The notes: generated by a model from the letters alone, not told the origin. 64,000 nucleotides of DNA from Calliopum simillimum (GCA_951812925.1 OX638368.1:28149187-28213186); one strand, 5' to 3'. Positions 24,838-36,585 are shown, numbered from the stretch's first letter. Numbers and translations: made by a program.

Positions 24838-26038
24838 ACACCCAGGGTATATTCACTTTGTCCTTCCGTTTGTAACGCAGAGAAGGAGGCGTGGCAGATA
24901 CAGAAAAGTATATATATTCTTGATCAGCATCACCTCCTGAGTCGATATAGCAATGTCCGTCTGTCTGGCTAGGTAACGGCTGGGTGTGTGTGGAAATACA
25001 CTTTTTGGGAAAACTAAGCAAGATAATTCAATGAAATTTGGTACCCAGCCTCCGTCATCAAAGTTAGCTCGGGGGATTGCAAATGAGCAAAATCGGTTAA
25101 CGGACACGCCTACCGCCCATACAAAAATATATTCAAAATGCAATTTTAGGAGTATGTTCACGACAATGCAACCAAAATACACATAAATACTACAAATTGT
25201 AAGCGCAAGCTCTAAGAAAAAACTGAGCGAACTCAGACAAGAGGGCGTGGCACCTCCCATATAAGCAAAAGCTTCAAAACGCTATACTGAAAGCGATTTT
25301 TGAGATATTCGAACCAAATTTAACGCAGACACTAAGAACTATAAATGAAAGCTCTCAACAAAAATTGAGTGAAATTGGACAAGAGGGCGCGGCACCTCCC
25401 ATATAAGCAAAAGATTCAAAATGCTATACTGAAAGAGTTTTTTGAGATAATCCAACCAAATTTCACTCACCCACTAAATATTATAAATGCAAGCACGGAA
25501 CAAAAACTGGGTGAACTCGGACAAGAGGGCGTGGCACCTCCCACAAAAGCTTCAAAACGCTATACTGAAAGCGATTTTCGAGATATTCGAACCAAATTTA
25601 ACTCAGACACTAAGAACTATAAATGAAAGCTCTCAACAAAAATTGGGTGAAATTGGACAAGGAGGCGTAGCACCTCCCATATAAGCAAAAGATTCAAAAT
25701 GCTATACTGAAAGAGTTTTTTGAGATAATCCAACCAAATTTCACTCACCCACTAAATATTATAAATGCGAGCTCTGAACAAAAACTGGGTGAACTTGGAC
25801 AAGAGGGCGTGTCTCCTCCCACATAAGCAAAAGCTTCAAAACGCTATACTGAAAGCGATTTTCGAGATATTCGAACCAAATTTAACTCGGACACTAAGAA
25901 CTCTAAATGAAAGCTCTCAACAAAAATTGGATGAAATCGGACAAGGAGGCGTGGCACCTCGCTTACAAGCAAAATTTTCAAAACACTACAGTGTAGGGTA
26001 TTTATTTTTTAGCCAGGCCAAAAGCTACACCCTTACTA
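24838..26038 (+). mobile_element. Full-length DINE-1/mini-me-like element with dimeric internal repeats
   Basis: Starts with ACACCCAGGGTATATTCAC. Then comes the TA run, TTCTTGATCAGCATCACC, GAGTCGATATAGC and the GTCY-type stretch GTCCGTCTGTCTGGC. Internal units of ~141 bp are marked by the GAGGGCGTGGCACCTCCC phrase near 25241, 25383, 25524, 25662, 25803 and 25944. It ends with ACACCCTTACTAG at 26038, the same end as the minus-strand copy at 12399. No replication-helicase gene is present, so it is non-autonomous. CTAG fits the CTRR end rule of Helitron-like elements. Confidence 0.8.
25190..25990 (+). repeat. Higher-order tandem repeat: alternating A/B 141-bp units
   Basis: Units alternate between type A (GCTTCAAAACGCTATACTG, then ATTCGAACCAAATTTAAC) and type B (GATTCAAAATGCTATACTG, then ATCCAACCAAATTTCACTC). 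A begins near 25271, 25549 and 25832; B near 25410 and 25690. The order A-B-A-B-A shows that recent amplification copied a 282-bp dimer. Confidence 0.85.
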
Positions 26039-26109
26039 GTTTTAATTTCATTGTAGTTTATTAAACAAACTGTTTTGTAGCAATGCTGCGATCTTCTAAC
26101 TGTTACATA

Positions 26110-26215
26110 AAGATCTCTTGGATTTGCTTTTGGACCATGTTAAGGGCTTTATCAAGGAAGATATCAAGAATAACAAGAAAAAGACTTGGGGTTCCCTGCC
26201 GGACGTTAGACTTTT
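26110..26215 (-). mobile_element. Short LINE fragment (RT motif B region), related to the RTE-like element at 42.5-43.8 kb
   Basis: On the minus strand 26212-26110 reads NVRQGTPSLFLVILDIFLDK followed by ALNMVQKQIQ. This matches the LDDILDKALNKAKRAIQW part of the LINE in intron 2 of the second S28 gene, and includes the VRQG of RT motif B that the latter has lost. A (TTA)n run at 26214-26232 abuts it. Confidence 0.6.
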
Positions 26216-27002
26216 ATTATTATTATTATTATCTAATATTTTTAATAAGCTGTAAATTGCACCACGACCTAAAAAATGTTTCATATAGCCTCTATCTTTA
26301 ACAAAACAGTCCAAAACATTTTAAAAATCTCATCAATGTCGTAAGATTAAAGTGCGTGGCACTTCCCACTTTTAAAAAAAAATAAACTTCTATGCACTGC
26401 TCCCCCTCACAGCCTTTGCATATTATAAAAAATCAAGCAAATCGGTTGAGATTTAGATATAGCAACAGGGTCAATCGATCTTTCTGCAACTTTAAGTACC
26501 GTCGCTATTTGGAAGATAAAATCTTGATCTCTCTCAAGGATTGTTGTCATAAAAGTAATCAAAACATTTGCCCAAAGCTACACACATAAATCAGCAAAAA
26601 GTATTTTAAGGTAGTAAAAGCAATGTTAATCAATGTTTTACGAACAACATTACAAAAAATTTTTCGAAAAGAAGCCAAAAATTAGTTAGGGAATAACATC
26701 AGAATTTTTTAAATAATGCCATAGAAAACATCACGAGAAAATTTTTTGGAAATAAAGCCAAAAAAATCTCTATACAAAATTCTGGCGGTATTTCTATTTC
26801 AATTTGAAAATAAAGCTAGTTTATTGACTGTTTTTTGCTTGTATATTACTAATGAAAGTACCAACAGTTTTGGGACATCCTAAAATTGTCTCAAAACCAG
26901 CGTGTGTTACCAACTAAAAACAATTATCAATTTTGTCACAACAGACGGCGCCAAGTGAGCTTTATGATCTATACATAGAGCGTACTTGTACGGTGACATT
27001 TG

Positions 27003-27080
27003 ACCTTACCGATAGCCGAAATGGTTAAACACTGTGTTTCTCTTAACTAAAACACGGAATCAAGGGTTCGAGTGTGGGTT
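27003..27080 (+). repeat. tRNA-like segment (SINE head or decayed tRNA-Ser/Leu-like)
   Basis: GATAGCCGAAATGGTTAAAC resembles the D-arm/A box of a class II tRNA, and AAGGGTTCGAGTGTG resembles the T-arm/B box, at tRNA-like spacing. The acceptor and anticodon stems do not pair cleanly, so a working tRNA is unlikely. Confidence 0.4.
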
Positions 27081-29200
27081 CTGACAAGAATTAACTGAAA
27101 ATTATCTGATGAGGCTATATACATGTTTATATATGAAAATATATACCTAAATATATACTTATGTGGAAAAACTGCAAAATTACTGTTTAATTCGTTCAAT
27201 ACAAATTCATCATAAGCTATAATATATTTTGGCGTTTTTACCAAAACAATGTGAAAATAACGCCAGAATTTTGTATGGAGATTGTTTTGACTTATTTCCA
27301 AAAAAATTCTGTGAAACGAGCACAATTTTGCATCAACTAAGGAGATGGTCATTTGACCGACATCAATTTTTAACTTATTTTTATCAATATACAGGCTTTA
27401 AGTAAACTTTCAGTGAAAAAAAAACTTAGTCCTTTAAATTTTAGGGAAAATGGGAGCCACCTTATATTATGACATTACTTTTGCGACCATTTCCTGGGCA
27501 ATTTTTTCAGTCATTCATAATCTTACGAAAACGCTGTATGGAAAAATGATTTTGAACTTTCTTCATATATCATTATCACTATGATTTCTTTCTTTATTGC
27601 CATATGGACATAAGGTTGTCCTTGACATAGAAACCTGATTTCGTGTAGGAATTTTCTTATTTTTGATTTATGTATTTTATTTAAAAATCCACATACGAAA
27701 AGAATTCAACCAAAATGGTGATATTTATGCGTAAAATTTAAGCTGATTCATATTAAAAATACAAAAGCCTACACTTTACTGCCATTTTTAACGCATTTAA
27801 TGTAAAAAACACAATTTTGCATAACAAAACACAACAACAACAGCAACAAAAATACAACAAAGAATCCAAATTTAGCGGAATGCAAATCAGTGACACAGAG
27901 ACTGGCAGTGGCACACACAGAATAAAAGCATACAAACACACATACATACACACACTGTGCGGCAGAACACCTGACACAATCAAGGACATGCTGCTATAAA
28001 TTACATTCTCAACAACAAGTAGGAAAGGCAGCGCAGAAGAAAATGAAGCAAAAAAAGGAATTGGAAAGAATTCTCACAACGTAGAAATAAGGAGGCAAAA
28101 CCACAACGTCAACGTAAAATAAAATTTCAAGCTGCAGTCAAATGCGGGAAAATTTAAGCGAGGCAGCATAGCGAAAGGACAAAAATCTAGAAAAACATTT
28201 TTTTTTTTTTTTTGTTTTTGCTGCAAGCGCTGTGCTAGCAAATAAATCAAAGAAGAAAAAAAAATATATAATGATTTATTTGATTCTTGGCATAGCTGAC
28301 GCCAATAGCGTCGTGGTGGTTTCATTGGTTGGAGACGACTAAAATTACCATTATGCAAATAAGCCGCCGCCAACAAGAAGAAGTAGAAATACAATCAAGC
28401 AAAATCAAACACAACGCACACAAAGCAAATGTATAAATATTTGCATTTGGTAGCAAACGCTGTAAAGTAGGCAATGATTTTTTGTTTTCTTTGTCATTTT
28501 GCCAACACTCACGCATTGCGTTGCGCTGCAAATTACACACACAATGATTTCTGATGTTGCTGGCACCCCTACAACGTGCAATAGCGTATTTTACCAGACA
28601 GCCCCTAAGGCGCGGTTTAATTTTTTTTTTTTTTGAATTTTTAATATTCTTTAATTTACTTAATTGCATATAGTACAGTAAGCCCTCACGCAAAGCAAAC
28701 AACTAAAAAGAATAAAAAAAATTGTCAAGAAATCCTTTAAGTTACTCCTTTTTTGCGCCTTTAGCGAAATTTTACCCATGAGTTAGCAATTTTTGCGTTT
28801 AAACTTGAGCTTTTACACATTTTTACTTTTTTTTCTTCGTTTTCTATTGCTTTCTATTTTTATGCCCGTTTTTTTTTTTTCTACGACTACTTTCACTTTC
28901 AACCTTTTTTTTTCTTTTTCTTCCTTTGCTTTGTTGATTGTTGCTCTTATTTTAAGTTTCGGACACACACAAGTTTTCGGTTTTTTAAATTTAATTATTT
29001 ATGGCTTTAGTTTTTATACGTTTTCTAAGCCTTTTTACTTTAAAAGTTGAAATTTTACAATTTTTTCTGGTATAAATATTTTATTTTCTTTTTAGAAATA
29101 TTTTCTATATTTTTTTTTTTTTTCTTATTCTTTTACTATACGTTTGAGTACGAGCAAACAACTCGCAATTGAACTCCACTTGAGTGTAAGTTTAGAACTC
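27081..29200. other. Unique-looking AT-rich region, no gene assigned
   Basis: No inverted repeats or known elements were recognised. CAACA-rich sequence around 27825-28060 and 28360-28440 resembles fly untranslated leaders. Long T runs occur at 28200, 28620 and 28870. It may be the transcribed leader or intron of a minus-strand gene starting at about 29204, but no exon could be supported. Confidence 0.35.
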
Positions 29201-29241
29201 GACTGAATTATCCTGAGCTTTTACACATCCTAATATATAAT
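29199..29241 (-). promoter_or_regulatory. Candidate minus-strand core promoter (TATA + Inr)
   Basis: On the minus strand TATATATTA (29240-29231) lies about 30 bp upstream of TCAGTC (29206-29201). The latter is an exact match to the arthropod initiator consensus TCAGTY, with +1 at 29204. This spacing is standard for fly TATA/Inr promoters. The upstream DNA (29260-29460) is unique and has CTCTC/GAGAG-type stretches near 29345-29385. No coding exon downstream could be confirmed. Confidence 0.4.
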
Positions 29242-29694
29242 GTGGAGCGCGCCAGTTTGAAATTGAAATACACAAACGACCTTAACTAAAAATGTAGCTC
29301 AATAGCAATGGCTTTTGCGTAGAAAGCTTTTAACACTTGATGCTTGTTCTCTCTTTTGCACTCTCACCACGTTTGCTCTCCGTTGTTTTTGTCGTTGAGC
29401 GCCAAAAAAACATCGCATGGCACAGTGGTGCAAAAAACAGTGCTACACACCCCTTATGACACCTACGCAAATAATAAATTTAATTGATGTCTTTTATAAT
29501 GCAACAATGAATATTTACACTGAGAAAAAAAATATAAAACAATACAATACAATTGATATCATCCAAAGAAGGTTTTGAGGTAGATGATTGATCCTAGCAA
29601 CTACAACATTAGGCACTATTACTTATTATGGCGAGGCACCAGACGTATTGTTGGAATTTTAAGACATTTCGTCTAAAAATACCTTATGCCTTTG

Positions 29695-30622
29695 TAACGA
29701 ACCTTTTCGCCAGCGGTTTTGATCGCCGGTGGCTACAAAAATTTATATAAGAAAAAGACGGTCTCTTGGTTAAATTCAAAGTCACGGGTTGGAGTTTTAT
29801 TAAATTACTTAATTTTAATTTTTTTTATTCGGTTACTCACAATATACTTAATATAATAAATAAGATACGTCTCTCTACTTCCCACCACTCTCTGTTCCTG
29901 TGCATCGCTCTCTTTGCTGCTAGCCATAGCCTAGTTGAGTATGGTAGTGGTTAGTTGCCTCGCTCTCACCTAACGCAATGGTATTCTCTTGAACGTTTAC
30001 TCTTCAACTGTGAGTAGCTAATATCGTATCGGGCTGCTCACACCTATACTTTGAGATTAGATCACACCCACGAATAACACTTATATTATCGGGCTACCCC
30101 TCACCCTTGTACTAATCACAGACAACTGATTTATTATCGGACTGCGTGTGTTTAGTGCCGCGGTCTCTTAGCTACTACGCGCCACTACTATGTATGTATG
30201 TATGTATTCTCCTTTAACTCCTAGGAGGAGCATAGGGCCAATATGAAATCTCTCCATTTGTCACGATCCCTTGCGATGACTTGCCACGATTTTCCCGATT
30301 CTTGGATTTCCTTTTCCAACGACCTTTTCCAGTTGGTTTTGGGTCTACCACGTCCTCTACTGCCTTGTGGATTCCACTCAAGGGTCTGGCGACAAACTTC
30401 GCTTTGTGGCTTCCGCGCCACTACTACAACTACTTTAATTTATCAAATATTTTGTTTCCTTGCTGCTTACTACTTTATCTGCTTCTTCTGCTGTTATTTG
30501 CCGATCGCCGGCTACACAAAGACTGACCCGATCAACTGCTTTGTGTCTAAATTTATGCTATGATTCTTCGACATTGAACAAATCGAACGACAGCTGTGTG
30601 TCAAAAACAGATGTTGTGCAGT
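29695..30622 (+). mobile_element. LTR-like segment, same terminus as 9745, interrupted by a LINE fragment
   Basis: Begins TGTAACGAACCTTTTCGCC, sharing its first bases with the segment at 9745. The interior has the mixed pyrimidine-rich composition of an LTR. A LINE fragment sits inside at 30191-30413. Without that insertion and its 13-bp duplication the LTR-like sequence would run continuously to about 30622. The right terminus and target duplication are not certain. Confidence 0.4.
30191..30413 (-). mobile_element. 5'-truncated RTE-like LINE copy with 13-bp target site duplication
   Basis: The minus strand reads CRQTLEWNPQGSRGRGRPKT then NWKRSLEKEIQESGKSWQVI. This is the same C-terminal protein as the LINE at 42512-43812, and it ends in the same (TACA)n-type tail (plus strand TGTATGTATGTATG at 30191). 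CGCGCCACTACTA occurs at 30178-30190 and again at 30414-30426: a 13-bp target duplication. Identity to the other copy is high, so this family was active relatively recently. Confidence 0.9.
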
Positions 30623-30988
30623 GTTTCCGTTTATATCGCTTTTAGTGATGTGGTGGGGATTTTACCTTAAACTAAATCACGCTATTTTTCCCTTACGTAA
30701 TTATTTACATCGATTGTTAAATTCATTACTTTTGTTTTTAATAATAATATTAGGAAAAATTAAGCACATTTCATTTCTTATCAAATACTTCTGTTCAGTG
30801 TCTCGTGCAAATGTCTGGATAGCACATGTATATGAAGGGTAAAAAACAAACACTGCAGAGAACTGTCTGGTTTGATTTGCTTCAACTCAGTTCAGTGCAT
30901 ATACTGTAGTTGTTGCGTGCTCTACAAAATGCTACTTTAGTGATAAATGTAGTTTTTTACTCTCTTCTTGTGCCTCTTTTAATTAACA

Positions 30989-31009
30989 CTCTCTCTCTCT
31001 CTCTCTCGG
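30989..31009. repeat. (CT)n microsatellite
   Basis: About ten uninterrupted CT dinucleotides. Confidence 0.9.
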
Positions 31010-31190
31010 CGAAAATGTATGAAAGCTACTACAGCTCTGAGTAACCAATGCGTTGAAGTTTGCGTGTGTTACCATATCATAAATTTTGCTGTAGCTTTTC
31101 TACTCACACGTTTTACACCGACCTGAAGTATTTGTTTGTATAAAATACTGTAAACTGACGTATTTGTTCGAATCAGGCCTTTGTAACATA

Positions 31191-31620
31191 CACCCAAGGT
31201 ATACTCACTTTGTTCTTCCATTTGTAATGCAAAGAAGAAGCAGGTATGGAAAAGTATATATATTTATTCTTGATCAGCGTCACTTTTTGAGTCGATGAAG
31301 TCATGTTAGTCTGTCTGTCTATCCCTTGAAATCATTTTAATATTTTTTGGGAGCAATATAATTTGTCGAAATTCGGTACACTGCCTTCCTTGTCAAAGTC
31401 AATTCGTTGTATTGAAAATGAGCGAAATCGATCAATAAACACGCCTACCGCTCAAAAATATATATTCGAAGTGCAACATTAGGAGTATTTTTCACGACAA
31501 TTTAACCCAAATACCCATAAATACTAAAGGCGGTAAACGCAAGCTCTGAGCAAAAGCCAGTTGAACTCGGTCAAGAGGGTGTGGCGCCTCCCATATAAAA
31601 TAACCAGAAATGATTTTTTA
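31191..31620 (+). mobile_element. Truncated DINE-1/mini-me-like element
   Basis: ACACCCAAGGTATACTCAC, the TA run and TTCTTGATCAGCGTCAC (31272-31288) match the head of the element at 24838. GTCTGTCTGTCTATCCC and one GAGGGTGTGGCGCCTCCC unit (near 31574) follow. The 3' part with the CTAG end is missing. Confidence 0.75.
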
Positions 31621-31714
31621 TTGTTGATTCAATATTTTTCACAGTGTACACAAGCCGTTTTGTTGTTTGTTTGCAAGCAATGCCAACGCATATGTTCTCT
31701 AAGTGCACTTTTAA

Positions 31715-31918
31715 ATGGCACCACCCCTAAAATTTCGCCCACACATGAGCGCACGTACGCTGATTCGTCCGGTAAGCAATGGGGAGAGTAATAACAGCAG
31801 CAGCAACAGCAAAAGCAACAGCAACGCAAAGCAAACAGTGTACGATAAACTGCTGGTGGTGGAATGTGGACGTGAATATGATAATTTTACAAGCGTGATA
31901 ACTGCTACTGCTACCTGA
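31715..31918 (+). CDS. Hypothetical 67-codon frame or first exon upstream of S28 gene 1
   Basis: ATG at 31715 opens MAPPLKFRPHMSARTLIRP, followed directly by a donor-like GTAAGC at 31772. Read through instead, the frame continues with a Ser/Asn-rich run from a CAG/CAA-type repeat (31791-31840) and ends at 31916-31918. The first 19 codons have better coding character than the neighbourhood, so it could be a short first exon ending at 31771. The breakpoint of the gene duplication falls within the tail of the frame (about 31885). No family recognised; it may be chance. Confidence 0.2.
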   Translation: MAPPLKFRPHMSARTLIRPVSNGESNNSSSNSKSNSNAKQTVYDKLLVVECGREYDNFTSVITATAT

Positions 31919-32189
31919 GATAAAAGCATTTAAATGAGTCGTGTAAATGCAAATGGAAAAAGCTTTTTGCTGTGCTATGAGTTATCACTTTTAACAAACA
32001 GGTAGGTATTTTTAGCATTGCGTACAGTGTGACAAATAGAATGGTTATTAAGTAAAGAGTTTAAGAATGAAATATTATCAAGGTTTTATGTTATTAAAAT
32101 TTACAAGCTCATATAATAGGGGTTGCCGGAACAATTTCATTTAATTTATTTAATTAAAGAAATAGTTCCGCAAAATTACAAACACTTTG

Positions 32190-32197
32190 TATATAAA
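32190..32197 (+). promoter_or_regulatory. TATA box of S28 gene 1
   Basis: TATATAAA lies 51 bp upstream of the ATG. The same motif is kept at 41473 in the paralogue at equivalent distance, within otherwise drifting flank. The start of transcription is expected about 30 bp downstream, giving a very short leader of roughly 25-30 nt. Confidence 0.7.
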
Positions 32198-32247
32198 TGC
32201 AGCAAATCTTTGCATATATTTAATTAAAAGTTACGCCATCAACAATA

Positions 32248-35200
32248 ATGGCAATAGCAATGTGGCTATTAACTCTTATTGTTAGTATTTTCATTACAAT
32301 AAATGCACAGCAGAGAATTCTTCCACTTAAGACCATACTCAATACTTTACATCGTGAGCCACCAATTAAGCAAAATGTGAGAAATAAAAATACGCAAAAT
32401 ATTCAAGAACTGTGGATCGAACAACCCTTGGATCATTATGGGCATAATGAACTGTTGCCGAAAGATACATGGCAAATGGTAAGAACTTAATGTTCCTGTA
32501 AGAGTTTTCTCGAATTTTTTTATACTGAATTTTGTTTAAAAAATTTTGCTCCAAAGCGCTATTTACGTAACGATCAGCATTATAAGCCCGGTGGTGCAAT
32601 TTTTATATTTGTTGGTGGCGAATGGGAAATCAATGCTGCGTTTTTACAAACAGGTCATATGTACGATATGGCTGAAGAGCATCATGGTATTATGTACTAT
32701 ACAGAACATCGTTTTTATGGCAAAAGTTGGCCTACTAAGTAAGATAACTACTGATATGAAACTTATATTTGAAATATAATTAAGAGATTAATCGTTAAAA
32801 AGTTGGCGTGGTACTATTCGATTGCACCTATTTTTTGCCAAAAACTTTATGTGCGGTCCTTTCCTACCAAATTTTATCAAAATAGCTTGTATAGTTTGCA
32901 AGATATAGCGGGATGTAACGAAAAGTGTCGCAAACTTGAATTTTAAAATTACGATATTTCGTAAACTGCATGATTTTTTGAGATTTATTCAACCAAAACT
33001 TTATATGATAGATGCTGCAAAAATCTCAGAGGAGTAAAATTTTAAAGCCGCGACAGATTTCTCGACATTTTTTTGCGTCACTTTTCATCACATCCCTTTA
33101 CAGCACGCAAGGTATACAGGCTATTTTGATAAAATTTGGTAGAAAGTTGTCGAACATCGATACCATACTTAGATCGAAAAGAAAACGTAATCAAATAAGT
33201 GCCACGCCCACCCTTTCAAATTTAACTTTCACTTTTTAAAAGAGTACGCTTTGAAGTTCCTTAAACTCAAAAATTCTCTAAAATAAATAAGTATTTTAAC
33301 TCCTAACAGCAGTACAACTGTGGATAATTTACGATATTTACACTCAAAACAAGCCCTTGCCGACTTAGCAAATTTTATACAACAGCAGAAGGCTGATTTT
33401 AAAGGATTAGAAAATTCTCCTGTAATACTAACAGGAGGCTCTTACGCCGGCAGCATGGTAACATGGTTCACAAAACTTTATCCGGGCATAGCGACAGCTG
33501 CTTGGGCTTCAAGTGCGCCAATGCGAGCAAAATTAGATTTTTATGGTGAGGCAGCAAAACAAACAGAAATTTGGAAAATTCACGAAACTTAACTCTACTC
33601 AACTAAGCTGAACCAAACTAAATTAAACCTGCTAAATTAAACTAAACTAGACCAAACCAAACCAAACCAAACCAAACCAAACCAAACCAAACCAAACCAA
33701 ACCAAACCAAACCAAACCAAACCAAACCAAACCAAACCAAACCAAACCAAACCAAACCAAACCAAACCAAACCAAACCAAACCAAACCAAACCAAACCAA
33801 ACCAAACCAAACCAAACCAAACCAAACCAAACCAAACCAAACCAAACCAAACCAAACCAAACCAAACCAAATCAAACCAAACCAAACCAAACCAAACCAA
33901 ACCAAATCAAACCAAACCAAACCAAACCAAACCAAACCAAATCAAATCAAATCAAATCAATCCAAACCAAACCAAACCAAACCAAACCAAACCAAACCAA
34001 ACCAAACCAAACCAAACCAAACCAAACACCAAACTAAACCAAACCAAACCAAACCAAACCAAACCAAACCAAACCAAACCAAACCAAACCAAACCAAACC
34101 AAACCAAACCAAACCAAACCAAACCAAACCAAACCAAACCAAACCAAACCAAACCAAATCAAACCAAACCAAATCAAACCAAACCAAACCAAACCAAACC
34201 AAACCAAACCAAACCAAATCAAACCAAACCAAACCAAACCAAACCAAACCAAACCAAACCAAACCAAACCAAACTAAACCAAACCAAACCAAACCAAACC
34301 AAACCAAACCAAACCAAATCAAACCAAACCAAACCAAACCAAATCAAACCAAACCAAACCAAACCAAACCAAACCAAACCAAACCAAACCAAACCAAACC
34401 AAACCAAACCAAACCAAACCAAACCAAACCAAACCAAACCAAACCAAACCAAACCAAACCAAACCAAACCAAACCAAACCAAACCAAACCAAACCAAACC
34501 AAACCAAACCAAACCAAACCAAACCAAACCAAACCAAACCAAACCAAACCAAACCAAACCAAACCAAACCAAACTAAACCAAACCAAACCAAACCAAACC
34601 AAACCAAACCAAACCAAACCAAACCAAACACCAAACTAAACCAAACCAAACCAAACCAAACATTTAACTTAATATTGCATTATTTCAATAGATTATCTCG
34701 AGCATGTTGCAGCTACAATCAAATTGATTGGCGGTAAGAAATGTTACCAAAGAATACATAATGGCATAAGTGAAATGCAACAAATCTTTACAACAAACTA
34801 TGCTCATGTTCTTTTTGAACAGCTGAAGCTCTGCAATAATTTCGATGAAAGCAATAAGTTGGATTTGGCGACTTTTTTCAATGCCATAGGTAACTACTTT
34901 GGCGCATTAGTGCAGAGTTTTAGGTAAATAGTGTATTGATGTAATCAATCAAACTTCTATCATCAAATGGTTTCATGTTTTTCAAGTGACAGCATTAAGC
35001 CGACTTGTGATTATCTTATGGCATTACATTCTGACGATGATCTTGCTGCTTTCACCGACTATTTGAAGGCTATTTTTTGGCCAACGCCATATTATCATAT
35101 GGACTTTTGTATAGATTTATCATATGCAGCCACAAAGCAATTGTTCGCTGATGTTAATGATCTCTACTTGGGCTGTAAGTGTTAATGAGAACTTTTTTTT

Positions 35201-36585
35201 TAAAAAATTTATTTAGTAACACTTCATGTTCATACCAATTCAATGTTTAATTGCCCTCAGCGCTATGAAGGCATTAATGAGGCAAGCTGGCAATTTATAG
35301 CATACAAAATTTATTTACAAAAAAAGAAAAAAAAAAAAAAAGTGATTGCAAAAATTAAAATTTTAAAATTTAAAAAAAAAAGAAATTGAAAAAAAAATAA
35401 GAAATAAGATTACAAAGGAAGCATTTTCAGATTCTGCAGCAAGTACTGTTTGAGGTCTGATTTAAATAATATTCAATTATGGTTTTTAACTACTGACGGC
35501 AATTTATTGTACTCAATGATACCCATGTATTCAAATTGTAAACAACTTTCAGAGCTTTGTTCTGCATTCTTTGCAACGATTTTAAAGTGGTTTTGTTCCT
35601 ACAACCATATATCATAACCATATATCATAACCATATAGTTTAAATGGCTTTGCACTAAAGAATTGTAGAGCAAGATTTTTGTTCTGTCAGTTAATTTACA
35701 TTTCATTTTATATAATATGCCAATGGCGGGAGCTATTTTGCTTTTAATTTCACAAATATGTGAGTCCCAAGATAATTTGCTTTGCAATGCTATTCCCAAG
35801 TATTTTACGGCGTTAGTTTCCTTTACAGTGTTACAGTCAACAATAAGTTCGAAATTATCGTTTATCGAGAGTCTGGTTTGAAACGCACCTGTTTTGTTTT
35901 GTTCACGTTAAGAACCAACTTGTTAATTCTTACAAATTCAAGAATAACAGAAACATCTCGTTCCATTCTTATTTTATATTATCGTACAAAAACGTAAATC
36001 TATGAAGTTCGTTGCTCAAGTCTTTTTTAAATTTCTAATAATTCTGAATTAGTATAAATACTCTAATACATTTTCTTCCGCAGCACGTCAGTGGTTTTAT
36101 CAAACTTGTAACGAATTCGGTTGGTTTACAACCAGCATCGCTTCAACTGACCGTAGCAAGCAAAAAAGTCTCTTCGGACATCATGTTAACTTGCATTTTT
36201 TTCAACAACTTTGTGCTGATGTATTCGATGATTCCCATACACTCAACGCCATCGAACAGCGTACACAATCGACCAATAACTTTTATTCAGCAGAACAGCC
36301 AGCCGAAGGTGTTTTCATGACTCACGGACAGCTAGATCCCTGGAGTACTGTTGGTCGAACGCATGGTGCAAATGTGTTGCTCATACCAGGTATGGTATAG
36401 TCTACCATTTTAATTTCATTAATTATCTAAATTATTTTTCCATTCATTTTCATGTAGGTTATTCGCACGTTGCTGATTTGGGTTCAATAAATATCAATGA
36501 TACGATTCCTATGAATTTGGCTAAATTGAAAGTGGCGTCTTTAATACGTCAACGCATATGGCGCGCAAAGAATGTGAGTAATTGA
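32248..36585 (+). CDS. Peptidase family S28 serine carboxypeptidase, gene 1 (7 exons, 500 aa)
   Basis: Exons 32248-32478, 32557-32738, 33310-33545, 34692-34923, 34987-35174, 36084-36389 and 36458-36585 join in frame to 1503 nt with GT-AG introns. Residues 1-20 are a signal peptide ending at INA. A ~45-residue propeptide follows, leading to the family-typical EQPLDHY. GGEWEI and EHRFYGKSW are conserved core segments. The catalytic triad is complete: Ser182 in GGSYAG, Asp441 in HGQLDPWS, His462 in GYSHVADL. S28 enzymes (Pro-X carboxypeptidase, DPP-II, thymus-specific serine protease) cleave after proline or related bonds in lysosomes or outside cells; secretion is inferred from the signal peptide. 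Length is normal for the family. Exact substrate and fly orthologue not determined. Intron 3 holds the pentamer array; intron 5 holds a LINE fragment. Confidence 0.92.
33647..34662 (+). repeat. (CCAAA)n pentanucleotide array in intron 3 of S28 gene 1
   Basis: Roughly 1.0 kb, about 200 units, of nearly pure CCAAA, with scattered CCAAT/TCAAA-type variants and two ACCAAACACCAAACTAAACC interruptions (near 34024 and 34627). Left of it (33590-33646) are degenerate forms such as AACTAAA and AATTAAA. It ends only ~30 bp before the intron's 3' splice site. Neither strand contains stops in the pure repeat, which produces long artefactual frames. Confidence 0.98.
35195..35978 (-). mobile_element. Jockey/CR1-like LINE fragment in intron 5 of S28 gene 1
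   Basis: The minus strand (about 35980 to 35450) reads INKLVLNVNKTKQVRFKP, then AVKYLGIALQSKLSWDSHIC and ILYKMKCKLTDRTKILLYNS. This is the C-terminal half of a LINE reverse transcriptase. A frameshift and stops follow DIWL. The paralogous intron (46673-46809) is only 137 bp and lacks it, so insertion followed the gene duplication. 35310-35400 is A-rich. Confidence 0.8.

Noticed and set aside
30243..30563. 106-codon plus-strand frame
   Set aside because: Antisense to the LINE fragment with the GRGRPKTNWKRS motif, running on into LTR-like sequence.
33647..34662. Telomere-like repeat
   Set aside because: The G-rich strand is TTTGG, one base from the insect TTAGG telomere unit, but it is intronic, and dipterans lack TTAGG telomeres.
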